DNA of 33,301 bases, from NCBI GenBank assembly GCA_022447525.1, contig JAKVBA010000016.1, positions 1-33,301 of the forward strand, read 5' to 3'. The translations under genes were made by a program, and so were the position numbers. Positions 17,343 through 25,242 of the stretch are shown piece by piece. Source of the DNA: Gammaproteobacteria bacterium (GTDB lineage Bacteria; Pseudomonadota; Gammaproteobacteria; Arenicellales; Arenicellaceae). The stretch's first letter is position 1, and each line of letters starts with the position of its first letter. The notes under the pieces are model-generated. The model saw only the letters and a list, made by a program, of their open reading frames with translations, was not told where the DNA came from and did not search any database.

Positions 17343-18340
17343 GTAAAAGGGGAAATCGGCGTGGAGTTGGTGATGCAGGCCTAAGCTTTTTAGATATTAT
17401 TTGTTGTGGCTTCGGGGCCATTGTCTTGCTGCTTGTGATAGTGCGTCCCAGTGTGCCGATTGTTTTGGAAGAATCCCTTGTAAAAGAAAAAGGGCAAGTC
17501 AGAGCATTGCAGGAGCGTCTTTTTGAGATTAGAGGGCAAGTAAAGTACTTAGAAACACAATTAAATGCTAAACAAGAGCAACTAGGAAAGGACCAACGCA
17601 GAGTGGCGATCCTAAGGGGAGAGTTAGAAACACTGAACGCGCGCAGAGCGAGTATTGAAGAGTATGGCGCTGACGACGCCACCACCGCTGAAGAGCTACA
17701 ATTAGCGGTACAAACACTGTCAAAGGAAATGCAAAGGCTTTTGAAGAGTCGCAAGAGCCGTAACGATTACATAGGCGGTGTGCCAGTAGATTCCGAGTAT
17801 ATCATCTTTTCAATCGACACCTCTGGTAGTATGTTTAATGGACCTTGGGGGCGGTTATTGCGTGAAGTTGAAAATATTCTGAGAATTCATCCGCAGGTGA
17901 AAGGAATACAGGTTATTAATAATCAAGGCTCGTATATGTTCCCTGAGTATCGAGGTGAATTTATGCAAGACTCTCCACAAAGGAGAAGGCAAATCTTGAG
18001 TAAACTGCGCAGTTGGAATGCTTTTAGTGATTCTAACCCAGTGCCAGGCATCGCTACGGCGATTCGACAGCACTATGATAAAAAGAAGAAGATAAGCATC
18101 TATGTTATGGGCGACGACTTTACCGGACGCTCAGTGCGACGCGTTCTATATTTGGTTGACCAGATAAATCAAAAAAATAGAAAGGGGGAAAGTCTAGTGA
18201 GGATTCACGCAGTCGGTTTTCCCGTGCATATGAGAAGTTTTAGCCCATCACCACAAAGCCAAGTAATGAGGTTTGCAGCTTTGATGAGGCTGCTTGCCGA
18301 ACAAAATGATGGCACATTTGTTGGACTTAACAGTCTTTAA
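17339..18340 (+). CDS. Second membrane-anchored vWA-like protein, partner of the preceding gene
   Basis: Started at ATG 17339, which overlaps the preceding stop (ATGA); an in-frame upstream ATG at 17282 would only add residues lying inside the previous gene. The 333-residue product repeats the previous layout: basic tail, helix (about 14-36, GLSFLDIICCGFGAIVL, with Asp19 in the TolR position), coiled coil (about 45-140) and a vWA-like domain (about 152-330). The DxSxS part of the MIDAS is present (IDTSGSM, Asp160-Ser162-Ser164) and Asp259/Asp260 occur at the third metal loop, but the middle threonine is not evident (SNPVPGIATA), so metal binding may differ. Two unlike copies suggest a heterodimer inside the TolQ-like channel, as MotB and TolR work as dimers. 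Confidence 0.83.
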   Translation: MSKRGNRRGVGDAGLSFLDIICCGFGAIVLLLVIVRPSVPIVLEESLVKEKGQVRALQERLFEIRGQVKYLETQLNAKQEQLGKDQRRVAILRGELETLNARRASIEEYGADDATTAEELQLAVQTLSKEMQRLLKSRKSRNDYIGGVPVDSEYIIFSIDTSGSMFNGPWGRLLREVENILRIHPQVKGIQVINNQGSYMFPEYRGEFMQDSPQRRRQILSKLRSWNAFSDSNPVPGIATAIRQHYDKKKKISIYVMGDDFTGRSVRRVLYLVDQINQKNRKGESLVRIHAVGFPVHMRSFSPSPQSQVMRFAALMRLLAEQNDGTFVGLNSL

Positions 18341-18357
18341 TCTACGAGGATATTTTA

Positions 18358-19065
18358 ATGATAGCTACCAACCACAAACTTTCTCTTGGGCTTGTAAAAA
18401 AATTAGCTATCAGATGGCTAGGCTTGGTATCGCTAGTGATCCTTGCTGGGTGCTCTACGAAGGTAACTGTCGATGCTGATATTCCTAGGCCACTAGTCGA
18501 AAAAGTGCCGCTCAATGTTCACGTCAAGTTCACCGATGAGTTTCGGAATCATGTTTACGAGGAGAACGAAAAAAAACGTTCGTTGAGTTCGCTCGACTTA
18601 GCACAGGCGCAGATGCAAATGTTTAGCGCGGTATTTTCGACTCTCACCAATTTGGTCAGTGCTGATGACCCAAGCAAAGACTTAACGGTGGTGCCTGAGG
18701 TGCTTGATTTTCAATATACCGCGCCCAACGAAACCAAATTAAAGCAGTACGAGATCTTTTTAAAATACCGTATCAAGCTTCTGAAAAGCGATGACTCATC
18801 GCTGGCCGATTGGGTAGTCAAAGGTTACGGTAAAACCCCTACAGCCTTGCTGACCTCCGCACCTCAAGCTTTCAATTCTGCCGCAAACGTTGCGTTACGA
18901 GACGTTGGCGCGCAGTTAGCAACTCGGTTTCCAGGCCAGAGAAAAATCAAGGCCATGATAGCCAGTAAAACCGAACAGAAGGAGCAAGCACCTTTAGCGG
19001 CGTCAGTTGAAAACCAACAAGAAAATGGGTACGCACAGCAAACGGAGGGTAATCAAGATGATTAA
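18358..19065 (+). CDS. Lipoprotein of unknown function
   Basis: A 235-residue predicted lipoprotein: signal peptide with lipobox LAGC (Cys32). The mature part begins with a beta-rich stretch (VPLNVHVKFTDEFRNHVY, about 50-67), includes a helical central region (about 75-105) and another beta segment (TKLKQYEIFLKYRIKLLKS), and ends in a Gln/Glu/Asn-rich, probably disordered tail. No catalytic motif or known family recognised. An outer-membrane-anchored part of the machine is the best guess. Overlaps the next gene by eight bases. Confidence 0.7.
   Translation: MIATNHKLSLGLVKKLAIRWLGLVSLVILAGCSTKVTVDADIPRPLVEKVPLNVHVKFTDEFRNHVYEENEKKRSLSSLDLAQAQMQMFSAVFSTLTNLVSADDPSKDLTVVPEVLDFQYTAPNETKLKQYEIFLKYRIKLLKSDDSSLADWVVKGYGKTPTALLTSAPQAFNSAANVALRDVGAQLATRFPGQRKIKAMIASKTEQKEQAPLAASVENQQENGYAQQTEGNQDD
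19044..19049 (+). promoter_or_regulatory. Ribosome binding site inside the preceding gene
   Basis: GGAGGG eight bases before ATG 19058, within the last codons of the preceding lipoprotein gene. It fixes the start of the next lipoprotein at 19058 rather than at the upstream in-frame ATG 19007. Confidence 0.75.
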
Positions 19066-19756
19066 CAGTAAAATATTTCTGCGTGCTTCCTTGGCGGTTA
19101 CATTGGCTGGTATAGCTGCAGGATGCACGACCATCAACGTTGATCAAGTAAGACTCAAAGATACCTTAGAGTGGGAGCAAGGTGATGCAATGGTCGTTTT
19201 GGGTCGACACCAAACACCGGAAATTCAAACCGAGGCGAGTTTGGTCGCCTGCATTGGCGGCAAGCTTCGTGCAGGAACAAAGAATATTAAGATCATACCC
19301 GAGCCCGAGTTCGTGAATGCGTTCTACCCTTGGTTTGAGGCGAGAACAGCGCCGCTACGGCCTAAAAAATTACAGAAAGTCCTTAAAGTTCCGCCAGTGG
19401 CGCAAAAGTTAAAAGCTATGCGGATTAAATATTTCGTCTGGGTTGAGGGTTCCACAGAGCGCACCGCGTCGGCCGGCAGTATGTCTTGCTCAATTGGGCC
19501 GGGCGGTGGCGGATGCTTCGGCTTTGGTACCTGGGAAGACACCAGCGATTATGAGACAACCATATGGGATGTAGCCACTTTTGAGGAAGTCGGTCGTGTT
19601 AGTACCGAGGCTGTCGGCACGTCCTATATGCCCGCCTTTGTGGTGCCTATCCCTTTGTTAGCCCAAGTTGAAGGTGACGCTTGTAAGGGTATGGGTAGAC
19701 AATTGGTGAGGTTTTTTAATAAGACAGATGGAGATGGTTTAAAAATCCGTAAGTAA
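19058..19756 (+). CDS. Lipoprotein of unknown function
   Basis: A 232-residue predicted lipoprotein starting at ATG 19058; lipobox AAGC with Cys23. The mature protein opens CTTINVDQVRLKDTLEWEQG and contains strands such as KYFVWVEGSTERTASAG and ETTIWDVATFEEVGRVSTEA. A Gly/Cys-rich loop (about 148-160, CSIGPGGGGCFGFG) and further cysteines at about 65 and 208 could form disulfides in the periplasm. The family is not recognised by name. It lies between another lipoprotein gene and the M48 protease gene. Confidence 0.7.
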   Translation: MINSKIFLRASLAVTLAGIAAGCTTINVDQVRLKDTLEWEQGDAMVVLGRHQTPEIQTEASLVACIGGKLRAGTKNIKIIPEPEFVNAFYPWFEARTAPLRPKKLQKVLKVPPVAQKLKAMRIKYFVWVEGSTERTASAGSMSCSIGPGGGGCFGFGTWEDTSDYETTIWDVATFEEVGRVSTEAVGTSYMPAFVVPIPLLAQVEGDACKGMGRQLVRFFNKTDGDGLKIRK

Positions 19757-19801
19757 TGGGTTCGTAGTCTGATCGGGTCTTAGACCTTCGAGGTGTATGA
19801 T

Positions 19802-21325
19802 ATGAGTAAATTTACCAATACCTTTTCAGTTCGTAATTGGCTCGCGGTCTTGCTTGTCATGCCTGTTATTGCTTTGGCTTCAACCTCCAATCCGATTGAA
19901 GATAAGACCTTAACTCAGAAGCAGTGGGAGAAAAAGGTACTTGAGGAAGCGGCTAAACAATGGCCAAACTTATCTGGTAAAAACCTACGAAATCATGTGG
20001 CTGTGCTTTTTAATACACCCCTCTATGATAATCCTAAGGTGGCAGAGTATGTACAACAAGTTGGCGAGAAAGTACTAGAGCAAACGCCTCACGCTGGACA
20101 AGACTATCGATTTTTGGTGTTAGATGATCCAACACCAAACGCTTTCACAATGCAGCAGCCTTATATTTATGTGAACAGAGGTTTAATCACCCTGTATCAA
20201 AACGAGGCTCAACTCGCTGGTGTTTTGGCACACGAAATTGGCCACAATATAGACAAAGGTGTCAGCAAAAGAAGAAGGAAGAGTATCTTCGATTCGATAT
20301 TTGCGATATCGATGAGCATACTTGCTGGAAGCAGTGGAGTTGGAAATGCAATTTCCACTCAACAACAAATTAATCAGGCCAAATACAGCAGAGAGCGCGA
20401 GCTTGAGGCAGATAGGCTGGGGGCGCTGTATTTACATGGTGCCGGATACGACACAGAAGGCTTAGTCGAAGGTTTGGGTTCCTTGTTTGACTACACTAAG
20501 GCTTCACTCTCAAAAAGTACGGTCCCGTATCGGACTTTGCAAACACACCCTAGAAATGATAAACGTCTGCTTGCTGTATTGCGTGGAGTTGGTAATTTGC
20601 CGCCGGGTGAAGAATACCAAGGGCGGACGGCCTACCGAGACATGCTAGACGGTGTTGTGTTTGGCAATAATCTAAGACCGACCGCGCCGGCTGGTTGGGT
20701 TCGTTATAACAATGAAACGCTCGGTATCACGTTTTTGCACCCAGCGAGTTGGGACCGAAAAATAAAAGGATCTAAAATCGTTGTGCAGAACAGCGAGAAG
20801 ACCTTGCAGTTTAAAGTGGAAATAGAAAAAACTGGGGCTAAAACCAATACGAGTGTAGAAGCAATAAAGGCAAAGTACTCAGCGGGGCTTGAGTCGGTGG
20901 TCAAAATTCACCCCCAAGAACAAAAGGATCTCGGGGCAATGGGGGTAAATAATAGTCAACGGGTAGCGCTGGCCAGAGTTGCTCGTAACACTTTTCACTT
21001 TACCGGTATTACGCGTGACAGTAATTTGACAGCCGAACGTGATAAGCAGTTCGTTTCAATGATACGAAGTTTCAGGCGGATGCACCCGAACGATAAAAAT
21101 ATAACCGAGTTAAAGAAAATTTATTTTGAACAGTTAGAGCCTGGTCAAACGTTTGGTTCTATCGCGAAGGATAAAACCGACGAGAATGTTGCCACGGAGG
21201 CGCAGTTGAGGGCGTTGAATGGTTACTTTCCAAGAGGTGAGGCCGAGCCGGGCACTTGGATCAAGAAAATTAGGGTCGAGAAAGTTGATCAAAATGACCA
21301 CAACGCTAAAGCTTCAAAAAGTTAG
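19802..21325 (+). CDS. Exported M48-family zinc metalloprotease with LysM-like C-terminus
   Basis: Start at ATG 19802, six bases after AGGTG, giving 507 residues. Signal peptide (1-26, hydrophobic NWLAVLLVMPVIALA, cleavage near LAS), so the enzyme is periplasmic. The zinc site is HEIGH (144-148) with the third ligand in ELEADRLG (Glu202), typical of BepA/LoiP-like M48 proteases that maintain outer-membrane proteins. After the protease domain (to about 265) comes a beta domain beginning PAGWVRYNNETLGITF (about 296) and then a region near 415-500 resembling the LysM-like tail of many M48 proteases (LEPGQTFGSIA ... LRALNGYF ... EPGTWIKKI), possibly peptidoglycan-binding. Last gene of the block; probably assembles or polices its lipoproteins (inference). 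Confidence 0.9.
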   Translation: MSKFTNTFSVRNWLAVLLVMPVIALASTSNPIEDKTLTQKQWEKKVLEEAAKQWPNLSGKNLRNHVAVLFNTPLYDNPKVAEYVQQVGEKVLEQTPHAGQDYRFLVLDDPTPNAFTMQQPYIYVNRGLITLYQNEAQLAGVLAHEIGHNIDKGVSKRRRKSIFDSIFAISMSILAGSSGVGNAISTQQQINQAKYSRERELEADRLGALYLHGAGYDTEGLVEGLGSLFDYTKASLSKSTVPYRTLQTHPRNDKRLLAVLRGVGNLPPGEEYQGRTAYRDMLDGVVFGNNLRPTAPAGWVRYNNETLGITFLHPASWDRKIKGSKIVVQNSEKTLQFKVEIEKTGAKTNTSVEAIKAKYSAGLESVVKIHPQEQKDLGAMGVNNSQRVALARVARNTFHFTGITRDSNLTAERDKQFVSMIRSFRRMHPNDKNITELKKIYFEQLEPGQTFGSIAKDKTDENVATEAQLRALNGYFPRGEAEPGTWIKKIRVEKVDQNDHNAKASKS

Positions 21326-21346
21326 AGCCCTGCTACTCACAAAATG

Positions 21347-21374
21347 AGGCTTGTTAGCCTGCCGCCCCAAGCCT
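21347..21374 (+). terminator. Weak stem-loop after the M48 gene
   Basis: AGGCTTG (21347-21353) can pair with CAAGCCT (21368-21374); a shorter alternative pairs AGGCT with AGCCT (21356-21360). No T-run follows, so it is at best a weak or Rho-assisted end of the 15-kb block. Confidence 0.3.
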
Positions 21375-21380
21375 AAACAA

Positions 21381-21389
21381 TGTTAGAAT
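21381..21389 (+). promoter_or_regulatory. Candidate extended -10 promoter for yebC-ruvCAB
   Basis: TGTTAGAAT is an extended -10 element (TG, one base, then TAGAAT at 21384-21389), 34 bases before the yebC ATG. No good -35 is visible, as is usual for extended -10 promoters. Confidence 0.4.
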
Positions 21390-21423
21390 AACGGTTTGTA
21401 GCACTAACTATTTCGAATCAATC

Positions 21424-22164
21424 ATGGCAGGACACAGTAAGTGGGCGAATATTAAACACCGTAAGGCGGCTCAAGACGCCAAGCGTGGAAAACTGTTCAC
21501 CAAGCACATTCGTGAAATCACCGTCGCCGCTCGTGAGGGTGGTGGTGATCCAGACTCAAACGCAGCACTTCGTATTGCGGTAGACAAGGCCTTGGGCGTC
21601 AATATGACGCGTGATACTGTGGAGCGCGCGATAAAGCGCGGTACGGGCGATTTAGATGGTGTTAACTACGAGGACATGACCTACGAAGGTTACGCTCCCT
21701 GCGGTATCGCCTTGTTGGTTGAATGCAGTTCCGATAACAAAAACCGTACCGTTGCCGAAGTACGCCATGCGTTCAGCAAATACAATGGCAGCATGGGAAC
21801 CTCTGGATCTGTAGCATATATGTTCAATTCTATGGGCGTCATTGAAATGGCTGAAGGTGCCGATGAAGAAGCCGTTATGGAAGTTGCTTTGGATGCAGGT
21901 GCCGATGACATCATCACTCATGAAGACGGAACCGTTGAGGTAACCTGCCCGCCATCGGACTACGTTGCTGTTATGGACGCTCTGCAAGAAGCCGATATGG
22001 CGGTTGCTAACTCTGAAGTAACTAAGCGAGCTGAAAACGAAATTGCTTTGTCTGTTGACGATTCTGAAAAAGTAATGAAGCTCATCGATGCTTTGGAAGA
22101 CCTCGATGACGTTGTTGATGTTTTCTCGAATGCTGACTTTCCCGAAGAGGCCTTCGCTGAGTAA
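21424..22164 (+). CDS. yebC: YebC/PmpR-family protein (TACO1-like)
   Basis: A 246-residue cytoplasmic protein opening MAGHSKWANIKHRKAAQD, the hallmark of the YebC/TACO1 family, with the middle signature YEGYAPCGIALLVECSSDNK and the acidic C-terminal half typical of the family. Members have been described as transcriptional regulators (PmpR) and more recently as aids to translation of proline-rich stretches. Its position immediately upstream of ruvC is strongly conserved in gammaproteobacteria; here it is parted from aspS by the unknown block. Confidence 0.96.
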   Translation: MAGHSKWANIKHRKAAQDAKRGKLFTKHIREITVAAREGGGDPDSNAALRIAVDKALGVNMTRDTVERAIKRGTGDLDGVNYEDMTYEGYAPCGIALLVECSSDNKNRTVAEVRHAFSKYNGSMGTSGSVAYMFNSMGVIEMAEGADEEAVMEVALDAGADDIITHEDGTVEVTCPPSDYVAVMDALQEADMAVANSEVTKRAENEIALSVDDSEKVMKLIDALEDLDDVVDVFSNADFPEEAFAE

Positions 22165-22196
22165 TTTCGGTTAGCTTCAGACTGGGTAGTCGGCGT

Positions 22197-22700
22197 ATGC
22201 AATCACCCGTCACGATTCTTGGTATTGACCCTGGTTCGCAAATAACTGGGGTCGGGGTAATTGAGTCACAAGGAAATGAATACCGTCATATTTACTCTGA
22301 ATCATTGAGACTCCCCAAAGGTGACCTGCCCTATCGTTTAGAAAAGTTGTTTACCGGATTGCAGAACGTAATTGCGCAAACCAAACCACAGATTGTCTCA
22401 ATCGAGAAAGTATTTTTGGCTAAAAATCCACAATCAGCATTGGTGCTGGGGCATGCGCGTGGAGCCGCCATGTTGGCGGCCGTGGTTAATAAAATACCGG
22501 TTGTTGAATACAGCGCCACAGAGATTAAGAAAACCGTCGTTGGTAAAGGCCGCGCCGATAAGGCGCAAGTGCAGCACATGATCAGAGTGCTGCTGGGCCT
22601 GCGAATTGCCCCTGAAGTAGACGCTTCAGACGCGCTAGCTGCGGCAATCTGCCACGCTCACCATCAACAGCTAAATCAAGCCTTGGCAAAGAGAAGGTAG
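22197..22700 (+). CDS. ruvC: Holliday junction resolvase RuvC
   Basis: Endonuclease that cuts Holliday junctions symmetrically, working with RuvAB. 167 residues, slightly shorter than E. coli (173). The four acidic catalytic residues are visible: Asp in GIDPGS (11), Glu in SIEKVFLAKN (70), and two Asp in EVDASDALAAAICH (about 141 and 144). The ATG at 22197 lies 32 bases after yebC; ruvA starts 9 bases beyond its stop, so they are in one operon. Confidence 0.97.
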   Translation: MQSPVTILGIDPGSQITGVGVIESQGNEYRHIYSESLRLPKGDLPYRLEKLFTGLQNVIAQTKPQIVSIEKVFLAKNPQSALVLGHARGAAMLAAVVNKIPVVEYSATEIKKTVVGKGRADKAQVQHMIRVLLGLRIAPEVDASDALAAAICHAHHQQLNQALAKRR

Positions 22701-22709
22701 GAGGCATAT

Positions 22710-23309
22710 ATGATCGCTTGGCTCAAAGGGGAATTACTTGAAAAGCAAGCTCCCAGTCTAGTATTAAACGTAAATGGTGTTGGTTACGAACTCGAGGCGC
22801 CAATGTCGACTTTCTACGACTTGCCAGAAGTCGGTGCTCAAGCTACTGTATTCGTACATATGGTAGTAAGAGAAGATGCTCAGCTTCTATTTGGCTTCAC
22901 CTCTAAGCAGCAGCGCGAAATGTTTCGTAGTCTTATTCGAGTGAATGGCGTCGGTCCCAAGGTGGCTTTGGCCGTGCTTTCTACCCTCTCTGCGCAAGAG
23001 CTGCTGCAATGTATGGCCAATGAGGATGTTACCCAACTTTGTCGTGTTCCGGGTATCGGTAAAAAAACCGCTCAACGATTAGTCGTTGAGATGAAAGACA
23101 GACTTGAAAAAGAGTTTGGCGATGTCACGCTGGAAGTCAGCCTCGGAGAATCCAGCAGCAACAGTTCTCGAGACGCGATTGATGCACTGGTTGCTCTAGG
23201 GTACAAAAATTCGGATTCGAGTCGAGTGGTCAAATCGCTCGACTCATCGCTTTCAAGTGAGGAGCTGATACGTCAAGCTCTTCGAATTTTATCTGGGAAT
23301 GTTTTGTAG
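22710..23309 (+). CDS. ruvA: Holliday junction branch-migration protein RuvA
   Basis: Junction-binding tetramer subunit that loads RuvB helicase, 199 residues (E. coli 203). Domain I is an OB fold starting MIAWLKGELLEKQ; domain II has two helix-hairpin-helix motifs (LIRVNGVGPKVALAVLS about 72-88 and LCRVPGIGKKTAQRLV about 110-125); a Ser-rich linker leads to domain III, the RuvB-binding three-helix bundle (DAIDALVALGYKN to the end). A ribosome site (AGGAGG) overlaps the ruvC stop. Confidence 0.97.
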   Translation: MIAWLKGELLEKQAPSLVLNVNGVGYELEAPMSTFYDLPEVGAQATVFVHMVVREDAQLLFGFTSKQQREMFRSLIRVNGVGPKVALAVLSTLSAQELLQCMANEDVTQLCRVPGIGKKTAQRLVVEMKDRLEKEFGDVTLEVSLGESSSNSSRDAIDALVALGYKNSDSSRVVKSLDSSLSSEELIRQALRILSGNVL

Positions 23310-23357
23310 TTGTTGCCAGCTATTTTAAAAATAAACCAATATTAGGGTGAATTAACT

Positions 23358-23633
23358 ATGAATAAACCAACTAGATACTTGAGTTTGAATTCACTGAATT
23401 CGATTTTTATAGTGACATTTTCTATTGCTTTTCTGTGTGTTTTGGTTGTTGAGATAGACAAACCCAGCTTGGGTTTGATGATCGAATCATGGGTTCAAAA
23501 TAGTATCCCTGTTGCGGTTGATCAGGCTTCAAACTTTTTAGAATTTCTACTTGCGGTATTGACGCTGATTATGCAAATAGTGATCGGAATAGTTGAATTG
23601 ATCAGCGGCTTACTGTCAGTGAAAATCGGTTAA
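23358..23633 (+). CDS. Small two-helix membrane protein between ruvA and ruvB, unknown
   Basis: A 91-residue protein with two likely membrane helices (about 14-32 and 60-87) joined by a loop containing one tryptophan. The N-terminus is polar and mildly basic. No motif or family recognised. It starts 48 bases after ruvA and ends 43 bases before ruvB, so it interrupts a pair normally adjacent. A hydrophobic protein with intact start, ordinary codons and good spacing supports real coding, but no function can be assigned. Confidence 0.65.
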   Translation: MNKPTRYLSLNSLNSIFIVTFSIAFLCVLVVEIDKPSLGLMIESWVQNSIPVAVDQASNFLEFLLAVLTLIMQIVIGIVELISGLLSVKIG

Positions 23634-23676
23634 ATTTAATTAGATCCAATTTCGAATTAACCCTGAGTCTCCATCG

Positions 23677-24732
23677 ATGATCGACGACAATCCAATCAAT
23701 CCAGCAATCCAAGGTAATGACGACGATGTCGTCGATCGTGCATTACGACCAGAGATGCTCGAGGACTTTGTCGGGCAACCAAAACTAAAAGAACAGCTTT
23801 CGATCTTTATTCAAGCGGCTCGCTCTCGCAATGAGGCCCTAGATCATGTGCTACTTTTCGGCCCGCCTGGGTTAGGAAAAACAACTCTGTCGAATATTAT
23901 TGCGCGTGAGATGAACACTAAAATTCGTCAAACCTCTGGCCCTGTACTCGAGCGCGCTGGTGATCTTGCCGCAGTACTAACCAATCTAGAACCGCACGAT
24001 GTTTTGTTTATAGATGAAATTCATCGCTTAAGTCCAGTGGTAGAAGAAATCCTTTATCCAGCCATGGAAGATTTCGAATTGGATATTGTAATTGGTGAAG
24101 GGCCGGCAGCCAGAACCGTAAAATTATCGTTACCGCCTTTCACACTAATAGGGGCAACCACTCGTGCAGGCTTGTTAACCTCACCTTTGCGCGATCGTTT
24201 TGGCATTGTTCAGCGACTTGAGTACTATGGAACCGAAGATTTGGCTCGAATCGTACAACGTTCTTCAAATATTTTAGGCGTGCCAACAGAGGATGCTGGT
24301 GTTAAAACCATAGCCGACCGATCGCGCGGTACGCCGAGGATCGCTAATCGATTACTTCGCCGCGTGCGCGATTATGCCGAAGTGAAAGGCTCGGGTCGGT
24401 TGACAGAAAAAATGGCGTCAGGTGCCTTGAATATGATGGAGGTCGATCCTCATGGGCTAGATTGGATGGACCGCCAGTTGTTAAAAGCAATTATGGAAAA
24501 ATTCGACGGTGGACCCGTGGGAATAGACAGTCTTGCCGCTGCAATTGGTGAAGAAAGAGGTACCATTGAAGACGTCGTAGAGCCCTATCTAATTCAGCAG
24601 GGTTTTATGATGCGTACTCCAAGAGGGCGTGTCGTCACCAAGCGTACATGGTCATATTTTGGTCTGCAAGCACCGGTCGAATACGATCTGCGTGAACATA
24701 AAAGTGGCCAGAAAAAGCTGTTCGATAGCTGA
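23677..24732 (+). CDS. ruvB: Holliday junction branch-migration helicase RuvB
   Basis: AAA+ hexameric motor that drives branch migration with RuvA. 351 residues, usual length. Walker A is GPPGLGKTT (about 66-74), Walker B/DExH-type is FIDEIHRLS (about 111-119), sensor 1 is in GATTRAG, the arginine finger in SPLRDRFG, and the C-terminal winged helix ends with [15 protein letters not shown]. The short acidic N-terminal extension before [13 protein letters not shown] is normal. Confidence 0.98.
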   Translation: MIDDNPINPAIQGNDDDVVDRALRPEMLEDFVGQPKLKEQLSIFIQAARSRNEALDHVLLFGPPGLGKTTLSNIIAREMNTKIRQTSGPVLERAGDLAAVLTNLEPHDVLFIDEIHRLSPVVEEILYPAMEDFELDIVIGEGPAARTVKLSLPPFTLIGATTRAGLLTSPLRDRFGIVQRLEYYGTEDLARIVQRSSNILGVPTEDAGVKTIADRSRGTPRIANRLLRRVRDYAEVKGSGRLTEKMASGALNMMEVDPHGLDWMDRQLLKAIMEKFDGGPVGIDSLAAAIGEERGTIEDVVEPYLIQQGFMMRTPRGRVVTKRTWSYFGLQAPVEYDLREHKSGQKKLFDS

Positions 24733-24754
24733 TTTATTCACTGGGTAAAGGGTT

Positions 24755-25147
24755 ATGTTCGAGAAAAGCTTACGTGTTTACTATGAAGATACCGATGCTG
24801 GTGGAATCGTATATCACGCGAACTACCTTAAGTTTATGGAACGTTGTCGCTGCGATTGGTTGCTGCATCTGGGTTTCAATGTCGCGGAACTGGCGGTTGA
24901 GCAACAATTAGTGTTTGTCGTTAAAGAAGTCAACATGATCTTCCACCACCCAGCCAAGTTATTTGATGATCTACGAGTGACCGCTGAGGTGTTGCAAGTC
25001 GGTAAGGTGCGCTTAGAGTTGCAACAAGAAGTCTATAATGGTGAGAAATTACTATGCTCAGCCAGCCTCAAACTGGCTTCATTAGATTCACTAACTTCAA
25101 AGATGAAGGCAATGCCGACAGAGCTGAGGCAGGCGATGAATCTGTAG
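24755..25147 (+). CDS. ybgC: YbgC-type acyl-CoA thioesterase
   Basis: A 130-residue hotdog-fold thioesterase, first gene of the classical Tol-Pal cluster. The active-site region YYEDTDAGGIVYHANYLKF (about 9-27, catalytic Asp14) is exact for the family. It hydrolyses acyl-CoA or acyl-ACP and is membrane-associated in E. coli. It follows ruvB after 22 bases, so the ruv and tol clusters may be read through. Confidence 0.95.
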   Translation: MFEKSLRVYYEDTDAGGIVYHANYLKFMERCRCDWLLHLGFNVAELAVEQQLVFVVKEVNMIFHHPAKLFDDLRVTAEVLQVGKVRLELQQEVYNGEKLLCSASLKLASLDSLTSKMKAMPTELRQAMNL

Positions 25148-25242
25148 TCGAATTTTCCATTTCCTAAACGTTTTGCAATATAGCGCCGATACAATAATCA
25201 GAAGAGTATGTTCGAATCAGAGCGTGTAAAAAAATAATTACT

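Noticed and set aside
14118-18340. Zorya-type anti-phage system (ZorA/ZorB-like stator)
   Set aside because: The channel is MotA-like, but the partner proteins carry vWA rather than OmpA-type domains, and there is no ZorC, ZorD helicase or ZorE nuclease nearby.
5107-21423. Genomic island or prophage
   Set aside because: No integrase, transposase, phage gene, tRNA or direct repeat at the edges; the genes read as a coherent envelope operon.
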